From: Tragulus kanchil
Taxonomy: Eukaryota > Chordata > Mammalia > Artiodactyla > Tragulidae
Assembly (NCBI GenBank): GCA_022376925.1
Contig: JAIOJX010000025.1
Location: 10,199,141 to 10,263,140 of the forward strand
Length of the DNA stretch: 64,000 nucleotides
Direction: 5' to 3'
Positions within the stretch are counted from its first letter, which is position 1, and every line of letters begins with the position of its first letter. The notes under the pieces were generated by a model. The model had not been told where the DNA came from. It made no database searches and was given only the letters and a program-made list of their open reading frames with translations. This document shows, piece by piece, positions 49,116-61,997 of this stretch. The translations under genes and the position numbers were made by a program.

Positions 49116-49833
49116 AAATATCTTAATTATATAAGGTCTATAGTGTGCTTGCAAGTACTATATACTTTTTGAGCTAAATTGTAGTTAGTTGTCAGGCTAG
49201 AAAAGGCAAATATGACTAGTTCTACATAAAACTTTCAACCAGGCAGTTGGAAAGTGTGGCAACAACCAGGCAGTAAGCAGAGTGCCGGAAGGGCTGGAGA
49301 CCACAAATTCAGGGTTTTCCCTCTGGTCATGTAATTACTGGCATCTGCAGGCACTGCCTTTTGTGTGGGTTTCCTTGGACATAGGCTGCATTACTATTTA
49401 ACTGATCCTCTTTCAGTATTATTCTCCTGGACATGAGTTTGCTCATTTCATTCTTAGTATCTAGTTTCAAGATTGCAGACCTGCAATCTTATGACCAGAA
49501 TAGAAGATATACTTGCTGTCTCTGAACAGATTACAGAAGAATGTCTCTTGATAAACTTCTTTTTAATCTTTTAAGAGAGCTCTGAAGGACCTAAATATAC
49601 AGCTTATATTTATAAGAGAGCTATGCCGGACCTAAATATATACTGTGTGGGAAAGGGGGGTTCTGCGGTGAAAAGAATTTGCAAAATATTGGTATATATA
49701 AACAACTTTCTTAACTAAAAGTCTTTTAGAAATCAGTTCTACCCTAATGTGCTTTCTAAATCTGCAATAAGGGAGGAGTACTGGCTTCCTTTCTCACTCA
49801 CATATAGTGTGATCTCAAGTTGCTTATAAGTAA
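49116..49833. other. Unique sequence
   Basis: No feature recognised. It is displayed again at 50206-50928. Confidence 0.4.
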
Positions 49834-49880
49834 ATTAGCATTATTTGAAGTGCTTTACGTGCATGATGTTATATGTTATT

Positions 49881-50205
49881 ATTTGGTAACTCAGTCACGT
49901 CTGACTCTTTGCAACCCCATTGACTGCAGCATGCCAGGCTTCCCTGTCTTTCACTATCTTCTGGAGCTTGCTCAAACTCATGTCCACTGAACTGGTGATA
50001 CCATCCAACCATCTCATCGTCTTTTGCCCCCTTCTCTGCCCTCAATCTTTCCCAGTATCAAGGTCTTTTCCAGTGAATTGGCTCTTTGTATCAGAGGGGC
50101 AAAGTATTGGAGCTTCAGTTTCAGCATCTGTCCTTCCAGTGAATATTCAGAGTTGATTTCCTTTAGGATTGACTGACTTGCTTTCCTTGCTGTCCATGTA
50201 GTTCT
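49881..50205 (-). mobile_element. BovB 3' end (second display, D15)
   Basis: Same as 48791-49115, shifted by 1090. Confidence 0.85.
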
Positions 50206-50928
50206 AAATATCTTAATTATATAAGGTCTATAGTGTGCTTGCAAGTACTATATACTTTTTGAGCTAAATTGTAGTTAGTTGTCAGGCTAGAAAAGGCAAA
50301 TATGACTAGTTCTACATAAAACTTTCAACCAGGCAGTTGGAAAGTGTGGCAACAACCAGGCAGTAAGCAGAGTGCCGGAAGGGCTGGAGACCACAAATTC
50401 AGGGTTTTCCCTCTGGTCATGTAATTACTGGCATCTGCAGGCACTGCCTTTTGTGTGGGTTTCCTTGGACATAGGCTGCATTACTATTTAACTGATCCTC
50501 TTTCAGTATTATTCTCCTGGACATGAGTTTGCTCATTTCATTCTTAGTATCTAGTTTCAAGATTGCAGACCTGCAATCTTATGACCAGAATAGAAGATAT
50601 ACTTGCTGTCTCTGAACAGATTACAGAAGAATGTCTCTTGATAAACTTCTTTTTAATCTTTTAAGAGAGCTCTGAAGGACCTAAATATACAGCTTATATT
50701 TATAAGAGAGCTATGCCGGACCTAAATATATACTGTGTGGGAAAGGGGGGTTCTGCGGTGAAAAGAATTTGCAAAATATTGGTATATATAAACAACTTTC
50801 TTAACTAAAAGTCTTTTAGAAATCAGTTCTACCCTAATGTGCTTTCTAAATCTGCAATAAGGGAGGAGTACTGGCTTCCTTTCTCACTCACATATAGTGT
50901 GATCTCAAGTTGCTTATAAGTAAATTAA

Positions 50929-53165
50929 CATATGATATTGGGTAAATGAGAAAAACTCATATTCAGTTGGTGTGCAATATTATCCATATTATAGAAAAGA
51001 TAGTGTATCTATTTGCACAAGAATACTTTTTCATGGAGATTTTCCTGGGGATAATATTCCTTGGAACATACTTTGGGAAATGAATTATCTAAGTGTTGCA
51101 TCCTCACTTTCCAGATGAGGAAACTGAGGTCCAGAAAGATGGCCCTGAAAGCAACTGGAATCCTGGCTTAAGTCTGCGGGAAAATTGTTCCCTATTATTT
51201 CCCCTTCCCTCACCACATCAAAGTAAGCCTTGGAGTATCATATTTGAAACACAAATGGCAGCTCCAATGGGTCAGTTCATATGATGTCCTTTTAAAGTAA
51301 ACCACAATCTCTCATGCCCCCAATTTTTCCTTATCTTTTCATGGTGGTGAGAAAATCAGATTTCAATGTTTTGGGCTGATGTTTTATTTCTAAACTTAAT
51401 ATAGATGCTATCAACTCCGTAGATAGAAACCTTTTATTTATTCCTAAATTCATCCATCTGGCATCCAGCCACAACATTCATTTGTAAAAGCCTTCTATGA
51501 ATCTAAGAAATAGAGTCTTTTTTGAATGTCATTTGGTTTAGTTTAGCCAAATCAAAGATTAATGGTTCGGGGGTGGGAGAGGGGTAAAGTATTTCTAATA
51601 ATTAGATCTCAACCAACGAGTGCAGTTCTGCTGAAAGGGAGTATTTGGTCTGAATTAAGTGTGTCTGTTACAAACAGCTCACCACAGCCTCTGTCATTTT
51701 TTAATTTTGGTAGCCTGGTCTGCTTTTATCTGTCAGGACAGCTCCTCTTGGGTACTGACTCCCATTGTGTGCATTTGTCACAGTTTTGACTTTGAGGGAG
51801 TAAGACTTACACACCAAGAAACAAATCTTATATAAAATTTATTTATCTTGCCTCTAACATTCTTTCTCAAAGTACCAATACTGAAATAATATGAAAGAGT
51901 CTTCATACACGGAGAGTTCTCCTGAAAGGACAAAGATGTTTAAATTCTGGGGAATCCCTGGAAAGTTGCATCTTATGTCGTGTGAACAAGCACCACATTC
52001 TGTTGTAGGAATTCTTTTTGGTTACTTTTTTTGAATTATTTCATTGATTCTCTTGAAATAAACATGTCTCTATGATTTGGAAAATGTTTCTAAGTAGCAT
52101 TAAATCTGCTATTTCAGCTTTACATGTCCAGGAAGAAGTTGACCCTCCGATTACTATCAAATCTGTTGATTTAATAGTTATATCATTCTTTCCTCACTGT
52201 TTTCCATTGTGTTTTATTTCTACCTGCTGTCTTTACTTTCTCCTCTTTACTTTTTTATTATCTTCAGGCCTTAAATCCCATTTCCCTGAATTCCTTCCCC
52301 AGATCTCTAGACTTGAGAGCTACCAGGAGGCTTTATTTGTATTTTCTTATGCAACTTTGCTCCTTGATACATCCTGCTTTCTTCAGAAGGAGATGGTTTG
52401 GACTTCTGCTTGTGACTCACTTGTTCTTAGACACTATTTTTTATTTAAATGTAGTTTCAGACCTTCCAGCCTGAAACCAATTGTAGTGGCAGGTCTTTCC
52501 AATGCTTTTAGATAATCCATGGTACAGACAGCATGTTTTCTTTTAAAGCCTCAAATCCTGGGTTGTAAAGTCCCTATAAATGAATGTTTTTCTTGTGGTG
52601 GGAAAATGTCTTATTTAAAAATTGCTTAATAGCCTGCCACTGTCAAAGGATAACATTTAGACCCTCGGCCAAGATATTGGTGTTGATGCTAATTCCCTTC
52701 TGCTTTTTATAGCTCATGCATGACTCTTGCACACTCAATATTTTAGTTGTGTGCTACAGACCTTCAAGTGAAGCAGTTCTTGGAAACGACATGATATCAT
52801 GAGTCTGTTACAGTTATTAAGTCATGGCAGCTAGAGTGGAAATGAATACAACAAAAACAGTTTATATAGGAATATGTTTCTCAGTGGATCAGTTTCAATA
52901 TTGCTGCTGTGGTTGAATCAAGTTTATCCTAAAGGCCAGTGTTTCAGCCATCATCCACATGGACATAAATAACATGGTGATGACAGAAATTTTATTTGCT
53001 TCAGTTTTAGGTTTGATATAAATGCATATCTGGAACTTATCTGACAACAAATAATGTTATAAGAGAAGTTGGGAAGGCTAATATTATGCATCATTATCTC
53101 TCAGGAGGTCATTCTCATTTCTTGCTCTTTCCTTCTGGTGATTTCTATCCCAAAGGAACCTGGTC
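50929..53165. other. Longest stretch of non-duplicated unique DNA, with a MIR
   Basis: It contains a MIR core (51094-51150) and otherwise no repeat I recognise. The frame at 52072-52515 (plus, 147 codons, hydrophobic and serine-rich) has no family resemblance, no context and no codon signal I could judge, so I do not call it a gene. Confidence 0.45.
51094..51150 (+). mobile_element. MIR SINE core
   Basis: The stretch ccagatgaggaaactgaggt with following cagaaagatg matches the conserved core of MIR, an ancient mammalian SINE. Confidence 0.7.
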
Positions 53166-53169
53166 ATTC

Positions 53170-53470
53170 TGGGTACAAGTTTTAACACAAAATGAACTGA
53201 TTTACAAAACAGGAAAACACTGACACACTTAGAGAACAAACGTATGGTTGCCAGAGGGAAGGACAGGGAGAAGGGATCAGTAGGGAGCTCGGGATGGACA
53301 CGGACACATCGCTATATTTAAAATGGATAACCAACAGGACCTACCGGATAGCACATGGAACGCTGCTCAATGTTACGTGGCAGTCTAGATGTGAGGGGAG
53401 TTTGGAGGATAATGGATACATGTGTATGTATGGCTGAGTCCCTTCGCTGTTGTTCTCCAGGTGACTCTGC
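53170..53470 (+). mobile_element. Artiodactyl L1 3' UTR fragment
   Basis: The order gacacacttagagaacaaac, atggttgccagagggaag, ggacctaccggatagcacat and tgtatgtatggctgagtccc is the usual L1 3' UTR found in ruminants. Some changes suggest moderate age. Confidence 0.72.
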
Positions 53471-54329
53471 AGGATTCTCATATTCTATCTTGATTAAAGT
53501 CTTCAGGAATTCGCAGAGAACTATTGAAGCTATTGGTGTCTTTTTTGGGCAGCTACCAATTCTACTCCCTATCTGAACAGTTGCTCAGTTCTATATTAAA
53601 TCCTCATCTTTCTTTCTTTCTACTGAACACTTAGACATTTTCTTAAACCTGGGTGGAATTCAGTTTACTCTGTTGTAGAAATATAATTTGCATAAGATGT
53701 AACATGTATCTGCATTGATAAGAATGTGGTTTGAAGTGCTGGCAGGGTAAAAAGGAGTTGGGGAGTGGATGATAGCAAAGAACTTGTAACTTTTCACCAA
53801 GAGCTGACTGAGGATAAGTAGAATTACTATTAACCTCTTTTTCTTTTTAAGAAAAAAAAAAGCATATTGTGAAGTCATATCACATCAGCCCAACAAAATA
53901 TGTTACCAATGGGCCCCTTGCACACTAATTTTATTATTAGAAGTAATATATATCATACAGACTGCTTTATCTGATGAAATTCAGTTTGATAATTGGCCGA
54001 TTCATAGAAAAGTTCAGTCAACTACAGTAATCCTTAAGAAGCAGACATTTGTCTTGAAATTTTAATTTTCACTGTAAACATAAAATATGTTATCATTTTT
54101 CTTTTGATGTAGATGAGTTTTCTCTTTTCCTAAGTAGAGGCCTTTTCTGTGTCTGATTATTCTTGAATATTCCTCTTCCTCTTCTTCCTCCAAAATATAT
54201 ACTAATTTCCACAAGTCCCAAAACTTGCGAATAATTGTTAAATCCTGTCCCTCAACAAAACTCCAAAATATATCATAGCTCAACTGTTCCTCAACCTTTC
54301 ATCTGCACTGCTTTAGTGCAAAAAACCTA
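53471..54329. other. Unique sequence
   Basis: No feature recognised. There is a short homopurine patch on the minus strand near 54170-54190. Confidence 0.4.
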
Positions 54330-54760
54330 CTAACTAATTGGATTCCTGGCTTTCATCTTTGCCCATTTCTCTCTACCCAGCAGCCAACAGGATTCTTTAA
54401 AGGAGGTCAGATTTGCCCACTCTGTTCAAGCTTCCCAATGGTTTTCACTTTATGCAGAAAAATACTCACTTCCTTACCATGTTCTGCCAAATTGTATATG
54501 ATCTGGGCCTCCCTCCAGTTCTCTGACCTCCACTGCTCCTCCTCTCTCATCTCCCCCTGTTCCCTAATCACATGGCTTCCCTAGGGTTCCTACACTGGCC
54601 CAACAAGCCCTCAGCTCACGCCCTTTGTACCTATAAGAAGCTCTGCTGTTGCAGAGCCACTGAGCAATGTGATGGCTTCCTCATCCTTTAGGTGTCTGTT
54701 CACATGCCATTTCAGCAGGTCTTCACTAGACACTGTACAGAGACAGTGCTCTCTATCACC
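54330..54760 (-). mobile_element. L2 (LINE-2) 3' fragment
   Basis: The plus strand shows atgatctgggcctccctcca, ccctttgtacctataagaag and aggtgtctgttcacatgcc in an order and composition like reverse-strand L2, an ancient mammalian LINE. Confidence 0.6.
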
Positions 54761-54884
54761 ATGCCTGATTCACACATCATCTCCAGATAGAAACTTAGGG
54801 ATTCACTGCCTATCTTCCTACTTAACACTTTATGAGGGCAAGAATTTGAACTCCAAACAAAATGTTTAATAAAAATTTTTAAGT

Positions 54885-55077
54885 GTTAGTTGCCCAGTCA
54901 TGTCTGACTCTTTGGAACCCCATAAACTATAGCCCTTTAACCTCCTCTATCCAGGCAAGAATACTGGAGTAGGTAGCCTTTCCCTTCTCCAGGGGATCTT
55001 CCCAACCCAGAGATTAAACCCAGCTCTCCTGCAGATAGATTCTTTACTATCTGAGCCACCAGGGAAGAGCCTGGTGT
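54885..55077 (-). mobile_element. Bov-A SINE
   Basis: Plus strand, from gcccagtcatgtctgactct through ggcaagaatactggagtagg to tgagccaccagggaag. A complete monomer. Confidence 0.85.
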
Positions 55078-55092
55078 TTTTCAAATGCTTTT

Positions 55093-55410
55093 CTTTTTTT
55101 TTTTTCAGGGGGGAGCGGGTTGGGGAGGGAGGGGTGGCAGGTGGGCCACTTCTATTGGTTTTTCATTTATCTATTTTTCGTCCGTCTATTTGTTCTTTGG
55201 CCCGTGTGGGCCTCCCATCATGGTGGCCTCTGTTTTCGCAGAGCACCGGCTCTGGGCGCATGCACTCCAGAGCCAGAGCTCTGGCTCGGTAATTGGACAA
55301 ATAGGTCCAGCCGCTCCGGGGCACGTGGGATCTTCCCAGGCCAGGGATAGAACCGGCACCCCTTGCACTGCAAGGCGGTGTCCTTACCCACTGGACCACC
55401 AGAGAAGCCC
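55093..55410 (-). mobile_element. CHR-type SINE
   Basis: Target duplication tcaaatgctttt at 55081-55092 and 55411-55422. Full head. A 6-base insertion (agccag near 55271) repeats part of the middle. It lies 3 bases past a Bov-A. Confidence 0.9.
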
Positions 55411-55659
55411 TCAAATGCTTTTTGACATGAACAAAATTCTGAATGAATGAACAAAATTATCACCGTATATTCCCAATGTTAGTTTTCTGAAAGTAAGAAC
55501 TTGAAACCATACAGAAAATTTTTTTCTAGTTTTTGTCACTCCTCCCCTAGTTTTTGGCCTTCTTAAGTGAACTATGCAAAGAAATAGAACAGTAGAATGG
55601 GGAAGACTAGTGGTCTCTTCAAGAAAATTAGTACCAAGGGAACATTTCATGCAAAGATG

Positions 55660-57290
55660 GGCACATTAAAGGACAGAAATGGCAAGAAGCACAAGAGGTT
55701 AAAAATGGCAAGAATACACAGAAGTCTATTAAAAAGGTCTTAATGACCGAGATAACCATGATAGTGTGGTCACTCACCTAGAGCCATACATGTTGATATG
55801 TGAAGTCAAGTGGGCCTTAGGAAGCATTATAATGAACAAAGCTAATGTAGGTGATGGAATTCCAGCTGAACTACTTCAAATCCTAAAAGATGCTGCTGTT
55901 AAAGTGCTGCACTCAATATGCTAGCAAATTTGGAAAACTCAGAGGTGGCCACAGGACTGGAAAAAGTCAGTTTTCATTACAATCCTAAAGAAGGGCAGTG
56001 TCAAAGAATGTTCAACCTCCTGCACAATTGTACTCATTTCACATGCTAGCAAGGTAATGCTCAAAATTCTTTAAGACTTTAACAGTAAACTGAGAGCTTT
56101 CAGATGTATAAGCTGGATTTACAAGAGGCATAGGAACCAGGAATCAAATTGCCAGCATCTGCTGGATCACAGAAAAAGCAAGAGGATTCCTGAAAAATAT
56201 CCACTTTTGCTTCAGTAACTACACTAAAGCCTTTGTGTGGATCACAACAAACTGTGGAAAATTCTGAAAGAGATGGGAATACCAGATCACCTTACCTGTC
56301 TCCAGAGAAATTTGTGTGCAGGTCAAGAAGCAACAGTTAGAACAAGACATGGAAAAACAGACTGGTTTCAAATCGGAAAAGGTGTGCGTCAAGGCTGTAT
56401 ATTGTCACCCTGCTTATTTAACTTATATGCAGAGTACCTTATGTGAAATGCTGGGCTGGATGACTCACAAACTGGAATCAAGATTGCCAGGAGAAATATC
56501 AACAACCTCAGACATGCAGATGATACCACTTTAACAGCAGAAAGTGAAGAGGAACTAAAAAGCCTCTTGATGGTGAAAGAGGAGAGTGAAAAGCTTGTTT
56601 AAAACTCAACATTCAAAAAACTAAGATCATGGCATCCAGTTTCATAACTTCATGGCAAACAGATGGGGAAAAAGTGGAAACAGTGACAGATTTTATTTTC
56701 TTGGATTCCAAAATTGCTGTAAATTGAGATTGCAGGCACGAAATTAAAACATGTTTCCTCCTTGGAAGGAAAGATACATAAATCTAACCAGCATATTAAA
56801 AGGTAGAGACATCACTTTGCTAGCAAAGATCCATATAGTCAAAGCTATGGTTTTTCTAGAAGTCATGAACTGATATGAGAGTGGGACCATAAGGAAGGCT
56901 GAGCTCTGAAGAACTGATGCTTTCAAACTGTAGTGCTGGAGAAGACTCCTGAGAGTCCCTTGGACAGCAAGGAGATCAAACTGGCCAATCCTAAAGGAAA
57001 TCAATTCTGAATATTCATTGGAAAGATTGATGCAAAAGATGAAGCTTTGATGCTTTCCCCACCTGATGCAAAGAGACAACTCATTGGAAAAGATCCTGAT
57101 GCTGAGAAAGACTGAAGGCGGGAGGAGAAGAGTGCAATAGAGGATGAGATGACAGGATGGCATCACTGAATTAATGGACATGAGTTTGAGCAAACTCCAT
57201 GAGATGATAAAAGACAGGTAAGCCTGGTGTGCTGCAATTCATGGGGTTGCAAAGAGTTAGATATGACTTAGAAACTGAAAAACAAACGAA
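55660..57290 (+). pseudogene. BovB ORF2, reverse transcriptase region, degenerate
   Basis: A plus-strand BovB copy truncated at the 5' side. The frame at 56237-56446 carries the core GVRQGCILSPCLFNLYAEYLM motif of RTE-type reverse transcriptases. A shift follows and the catalytic-type HADDTTL motif lies in another frame near 56510-56530. The C-terminal part (56760-57010) has further stops and small deletions. It ends with the BovB tail near 57280. No protein can be made from it. Confidence 0.82.
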
Positions 57291-58440
57291 TCTTTTTTTT
57301 TTAGCTGTAAGATTATTCACACTTAAAGCAACTAATTTGCTTCAGTAACTACACTAAAGCCTTTGTGTGGATCACAACAAACTGTGGAAAATTCTGAAAG
57401 AGATGGGAATACCAGATCACCTTACCTGTCTCCAGAGAAATTTGTGTGCAGGTCAAGAAGCAACAGTTAGAACAAGACATGGAAAAACAGACTGGTTTCA
57501 AATCGGAAAAGGTGTGCGTCAAGGCTGTATATTGTCACCCTGCTTATTTAACTTATATGCAGAGTACCTTATGTGAAATGCTGGGCTGGATGACTCACAA
57601 ACTGGAATCAAGATTGCCAGGAGAAATATCAACAACCTCAGACATGCAGATGATACCACTTTAACAGCAGAAAGTGAAGAGGAACTAAAAAGCCTCTTGA
57701 TGGTGAAAGAGGAGAGTGAAAAGCTTGTTTAAAACTCAACATTCAAAAAACTAAGATCATGGCATCCAGTTTCATAACTTCATGGCAAACAGATGGGGAA
57801 AAAGTGGAAACAGTGACAGATTTTATTTTCTTGGATTCCAAAATTGCTGTAAATTGAGATTGCAGGCACGAAATTAAAACATGTTTCCTCCTTGGAAGGA
57901 AAGATACATAAATCTAACCAGCATATTAAAAGGTAGAGACATCACTTTGCTAGCAAAGATCCATATAGTCAAAGCTATGGTTTTTCTAGAAGTCATGAAC
58001 TGATATGAGAGTGGGACCATAAGGAAGGCTGAGCTCTGAAGAACTGATGCTTTCAAACTGTAGTGCTGGAGAAGACTCCTGAGAGTCCCTTGGACAGCAA
58101 GGAGATCAAACTGGCCAATCCTAAAGGAAATCAATTCTGAATATTCATTGGAAAGATTGATGCAAAAGATGAAGCTTTGATGCTTTCCCCACCTGATGCA
58201 AAGAGACAACTCATTGGAAAAGATCCTGATGCTGAGAAAGACTGAAGGCGGGAGGAGAAGAGTGCAATAGAGGATGAGATGACAGGATGGCATCACTGAA
58301 TTAATGGACATGAGTTTGAGCAAACTCCATGAGATGATAAAAGACAGGTAAGCCTGGTGTGCTGCAATTCATGGGGTTGCAAAGAGTTAGATATGACTTA
58401 GAAACTGAACAACAATCTTATTTAGCTGTAAGATTATTCA
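56206..58440. repeat. Tandem duplication D16, unit about 1130 bp
   Basis: The first copy is 56206 to about 57320 and the second 57336-58440. Several indels (57269-57320 compared with 58399-58437) lie within 70 bases of the junction and none was noticed in the middle. Both copies carry the same BovB frameshifts. Confidence 0.9.
57337..58420 (+). pseudogene. BovB ORF2 region (second display, D16)
   Basis: Same as 56207-57290, shifted by 1130, with the same frameshifts and stops. It should be counted once. Confidence 0.82.
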
Positions 58441-58902
58441 GAAGCTCCTGAATAATTTGTTAGTTTTGCATTTTTATTCTGTTAAATATTTTCAAATAAC
58501 TATTTTATAATTATGATTATAGGAATGTAAATTTTCATGAGTAAGCCAATACATCATCTAAGAATCATACTAAATCAATCCCCCTTTTAATCTTTTTATT
58601 ATTTTCACTTTTGGACCATTGTTTCATACTGAAGATTTAAATATTTCTCTAAATCACTCAGTTAAAAGATAATCAATTGTATCTTTTCCCCACCACACTT
58701 ATTTTTAAAAGCACGAAATCAAAACACAAAAGTGTAAATGTCAAACTTAAAATTAAACTTTCATTTGAAAATGTATGTTATATTATATAGGAATAATTTT
58801 AGTCCCCTTCAATGTACGAAAAAAATAAAAGTTTAGATAAAATATATTTAAATTTACTTTTTGAATTAGCACTTGAACTTTAAGTTTCAATCTGTGCAAA
58901 AA
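58441..58902. other. Unique AT-rich sequence
   Basis: No feature recognised. Confidence 0.4.
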
Positions 58903-58908
58903 CTTGTT

Positions 58909-59431
58909 TGCCGTAGCACATCAGCCAGGTGTGTAGGGAATAGTGGGTGTGATGAGACATTAAGAAATACACACACACATACAGAGAAAGGGAACGGGGT
59001 GTGAAGAAGGGTTCAAGACCTCTTGGATCAAGGCCCCAAACACGCTCACACAGCCCGTTTTTATTGAGCGCTTAAGCATCCAGGTGTTTGCAGGAAATGC
59101 TATTAACATGGGCTGGGACACACTCATTGCCCTGATCAATAATTACTCTCACAACTCTAAGAATGGAAAGGGTGTGCTGTAGCTGGGGGGAACTAGACCA
59201 ACAAGAAGTTAAGGAGTCTGTCCTGAGTGCACACACAGTGTTCTAATGTGTGCTGACCAGGTGTTCCAAAGTCACAGCAATCTCCCACCTGTTACTGATC
59301 AGTATGACGCCAGCTAATGAGCCCATGTGAAACGAATCAGCTTGTTTTTGTCTTAGTTCTTTTGTTTCCAAGATGCTTTTCTCCTGGCTTGGCCAAAGCT
59401 GCAAAAACCTTTACTGGTTTGTTTCCCCACA
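58909..59431 (-). mobile_element. Solo LTR, ERV2 (beta-like) type
   Basis: 523 bases, beginning TG and ending CA on either strand reading, flanked by the 6-bp duplication cttgtt (58903-58908 and 59432-59437). Six-base duplications and TG...CA ends are usual for ERV2-class elements. On the minus strand there is an AATAAA (59065-59060) followed by a short region to the 3' end, placing R/U5 toward 58909. No gag, pol or env sequence lies beside it, so it is a solo LTR left by recombination. Family name not assigned. Confidence 0.82.
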
Positions 59432-59708
59432 CTTGTTAACTCATTTTCTTTTTTGCCAAATGTATAAATGACTTAGTAAGCCAACTTCACTAGACAGTGT
59501 GCTCACAGGTCTTAAGGTTTTATTGACTGACTACATGCTACCTATTCTACTAACAGTCAACAAGAAAACATATTATGAGGGAAGTGATGGATGTGGATCA
59601 ATAAAGATTACAAGGTGAAACCATCAAGAAAATGAAAAGGACACCTACTTAATGAGAGGAAAATATTTGCAAATCATGTCTTATAAGGAATTAATATCCA
59701 AAATATAT

Positions 59709-59780
59709 GGGGGTTTCCCAGATGAATCGATGGTAAAGAGTCTGCCTGCCAGTGTAGAGAGGCAGGTTTGATCCCCAGTT
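59709..59780 (+). mobile_element. Bov-A SINE, start only (first display, D17)
   Basis: The head of the Bov-A at 60808-61017, cut off at the D17 junction with one G missing from a run. Confidence 0.8.
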
Positions 59781-60006
59781 AAACTTTCATTTGATAAATG
59801 TTTTTTTTGCACGAAATCAAAACACAAAAGTGTAAATGTCAAACTTAAAATTAAACTTTCATTTGAAAATGTATGTTATATTATATAGGAATAATTTTAG
59901 TCCCCTTCAATGTACGAAAAAAATAAAAGTTTAGATAAAATATATTTAAATTTACTTTTTGAATTAGCACTTGAACTTTAAGTTTCAATCTGTGCAAAAA
60001 CTTGTT

Positions 60007-60529
60007 TGCCGTAGCACATCAGCCAGGTGTGTAGGGAATAGTGGGTGTGATGAGACATTAAGAAATACACACACACATACAGAGAAAGGGAACGGGGTGT
60101 GAAGAAGGGTTCAAGACCTCTTGGATCAAGGCCCCAAACACGCTCACACAGCCCGTTTTTATTGAGCGCTTAAGCATCCAGGTGTTTGCAGGAAATGCTA
60201 TTAACATGGGCTGGGACACACTCATTGCCCTGATCAATAATTACTCTCACAACTCTAAGAATGGAAAGGGTGTGCTGTAGCTGGGGGGAACTAGACCAAC
60301 AAGAAGTTAAGGAGTCTGTCCTGAGTGCACACACAGTGTTCTAATGTGTGCTGACCAGGTGTTCCAAAGTCACAGCAATCTCCCACCTGTTACTGATCAG
60401 TATGACGCCAGCTAATGAGCCCATGTGAAACGAATCAGCTTGTTTTTGTCTTAGTTCTTTTGTTTCCAAGATGCTTTTCTCCTGGCTTGGCCAAAGCTGC
60501 AAAAACCTTTACTGGTTTGTTTCCCCACA
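60007..60529 (-). mobile_element. Solo LTR (second display, D17)
   Basis: Same 523-base LTR with the same cttgtt duplication (60001-60006 and 60530-60535), and the same outer flanks, shifted by 1098. It is not a second insertion nor the partner LTR of a provirus. Confidence 0.82.
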
Positions 60530-60807
60530 CTTGTTAACTCATTTTCTTTTTTGCCAAATGTATAAATGACTTAGTAAGCCAACTTCACTAGACAGTGTGC
60601 TCACAGGTCTTAAGGTTTTATTGACTGACTACATGCTACCTATTCTACTAACAGTCAACAAGAAAACATATTATGAGGGAAGTGATGGATGTGGATCAAT
60701 AAAGATTACAAGGTGAAACCATCAAGAAAATGAAAAGGACACCTACTTAATGAGAGGAAAATATTTGCAAATCATGTCTTATAAGGAATTAATATCCAAA
60801 ATATATG

Positions 60808-61017
60808 GGGGTTTCCCAGATGAATCGATGGTAAAGAGTCTGCCTGCCAGTGTAGGAGAGGCAGGTTTGATCCCCAGGTTGGGAACACCCCCTGAAGTAG
60901 GAAATGGCAACCCACTCTAGTATTCTTGTCTGGAAAATTCCAGGGACAGAGGAGCCTAGACAGATGCAGTTCAAGGGATTGCAAAGAGTTAGACATGACT
61001 GAGTGAGCACAAGCATG
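60808..61017 (+). mobile_element. Bov-A SINE
   Basis: From gggtttcccagatgaatcga through caacccactctagtattctt to gttagacatgactgagtgag. Flanks share ccaaaata (60796-60803 and about 61020-61027), so it inserted into the old L1. Confidence 0.88.
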
Positions 61018-61997
61018 ATCCAAAATACATAAAGAATTAATATAACTTTGCAGCAAAAAAAATGCCTCCCGAAATAAAAAACAATTTGATTTAAATACAG
61101 GCAGAGGATCTGAATAGAAATTTTTCCAAATTGCCGACAGGTATATGGAAATATATTCAAGATTATTATTTATTAAGGAAATGTAAGTGAAATCTACAAT
61201 GAGCTATCACCTCATATGTCACTCATGTTAGGATGACTATTAAAAAAGAAAGAAAGAACCAGTGTTGGTGGGGATGTGGAGAAAATGGAACCCTTGTGAA
61301 CTACTGGTAGGAATGTAAATTGATGCAGTGTGTATGGAGAACACTATGGAGTTTCCTCAAAAGTTACAAATAGACCTACCATATGATAAAGCAATTTTGC
61401 TTCTGTGTGTTTATCTGAAGAAACTGAAAACACTAACTCAAAAAGATAGATGCAGCCCATTTTCATTGCCTTATTATTTACAGTATCAAAGATATAGAAA
61501 CAATACAAGTATCCACCCAAGGATAAATGAATAAAGAAGATATAGTATCTGTATAAACAATGTAGTATTATTCAGCCATAGAAAAGAATGAAATCTTGCC
61601 ATTTGCAACAGCATGAAGAAATTGTCAGGGCATTATGCTAACTCATAGATACAAAGAACAGATTGTTGAAGGGCAAAATGAGTAAAGGCATTCAAAAGGA
61701 ACAAACTTTCAGTTATAAAATAAATAAGTCATGGGGATGTAATGTACAGTATGATGACTAGAGTTAATAATACCATATTGCATATTTTAAAACTGCGAAG
61801 AGACTAGATTTTAAAGGTTCTTATCACAAGAAAAAAAAACTCTGTAACTGTATGGTGATGGATATTAACTAGACTTAACTAAGGTAAGATTGCATACTTT
61901 GTGTACAAAATATACAAATAACAAATCATTATGTTGTACACTTGAAATTAACATAATGTTCATATGAAGTATATCTCAATTAAAAAAGGGACTGCAG

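Larger units (their letters stand above)
48744..50928. repeat. Tandem duplication D15, unit 1090 bp
   Basis: The first copy is 48744-49833 and the second 49834 to about 50928. I saw no differences over the lines compared. The unit holds a minus-strand BovB 3' end plus about 700 bases of unique DNA. Confidence 0.92.
58711..60876. repeat. Tandem duplication D17, unit about 1098 bp
   Basis: The first copy is 58711-59780 and the second 59809-60876. A G is lost at about 59756 (compared with 60855). Bases 59781-59808 are a corrupted bridge. The unit contains a complete solo LTR with both 6-bp target duplications, so the pair is not the two LTRs of one provirus. Confidence 0.9.
59598..61985 (+). 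mobile_element. Old L1 ORF2 end and 3' UTR
   Basis: From gaaaccatcaagaaaatgaa (60716; shown first at 59618) through the ORF2 C-terminal DNA (61085-61590) to a 3' UTR (61600-61985). A Bov-A SINE inserted at 60808. Parts are shown again by D17 and D18 (62685-63075). Coding capacity is gone. Confidence 0.7.

Noticed and set aside
52072..52515. 147-codon plus-strand frame
   Set aside because: Hydrophobic, low-complexity composition as in AT-rich non-coding DNA. No splice, promoter or family evidence.
58909..60529. Young provirus with two LTRs
   Set aside because: No internal genes; target duplications and outer flanks are duplicated with the LTR.
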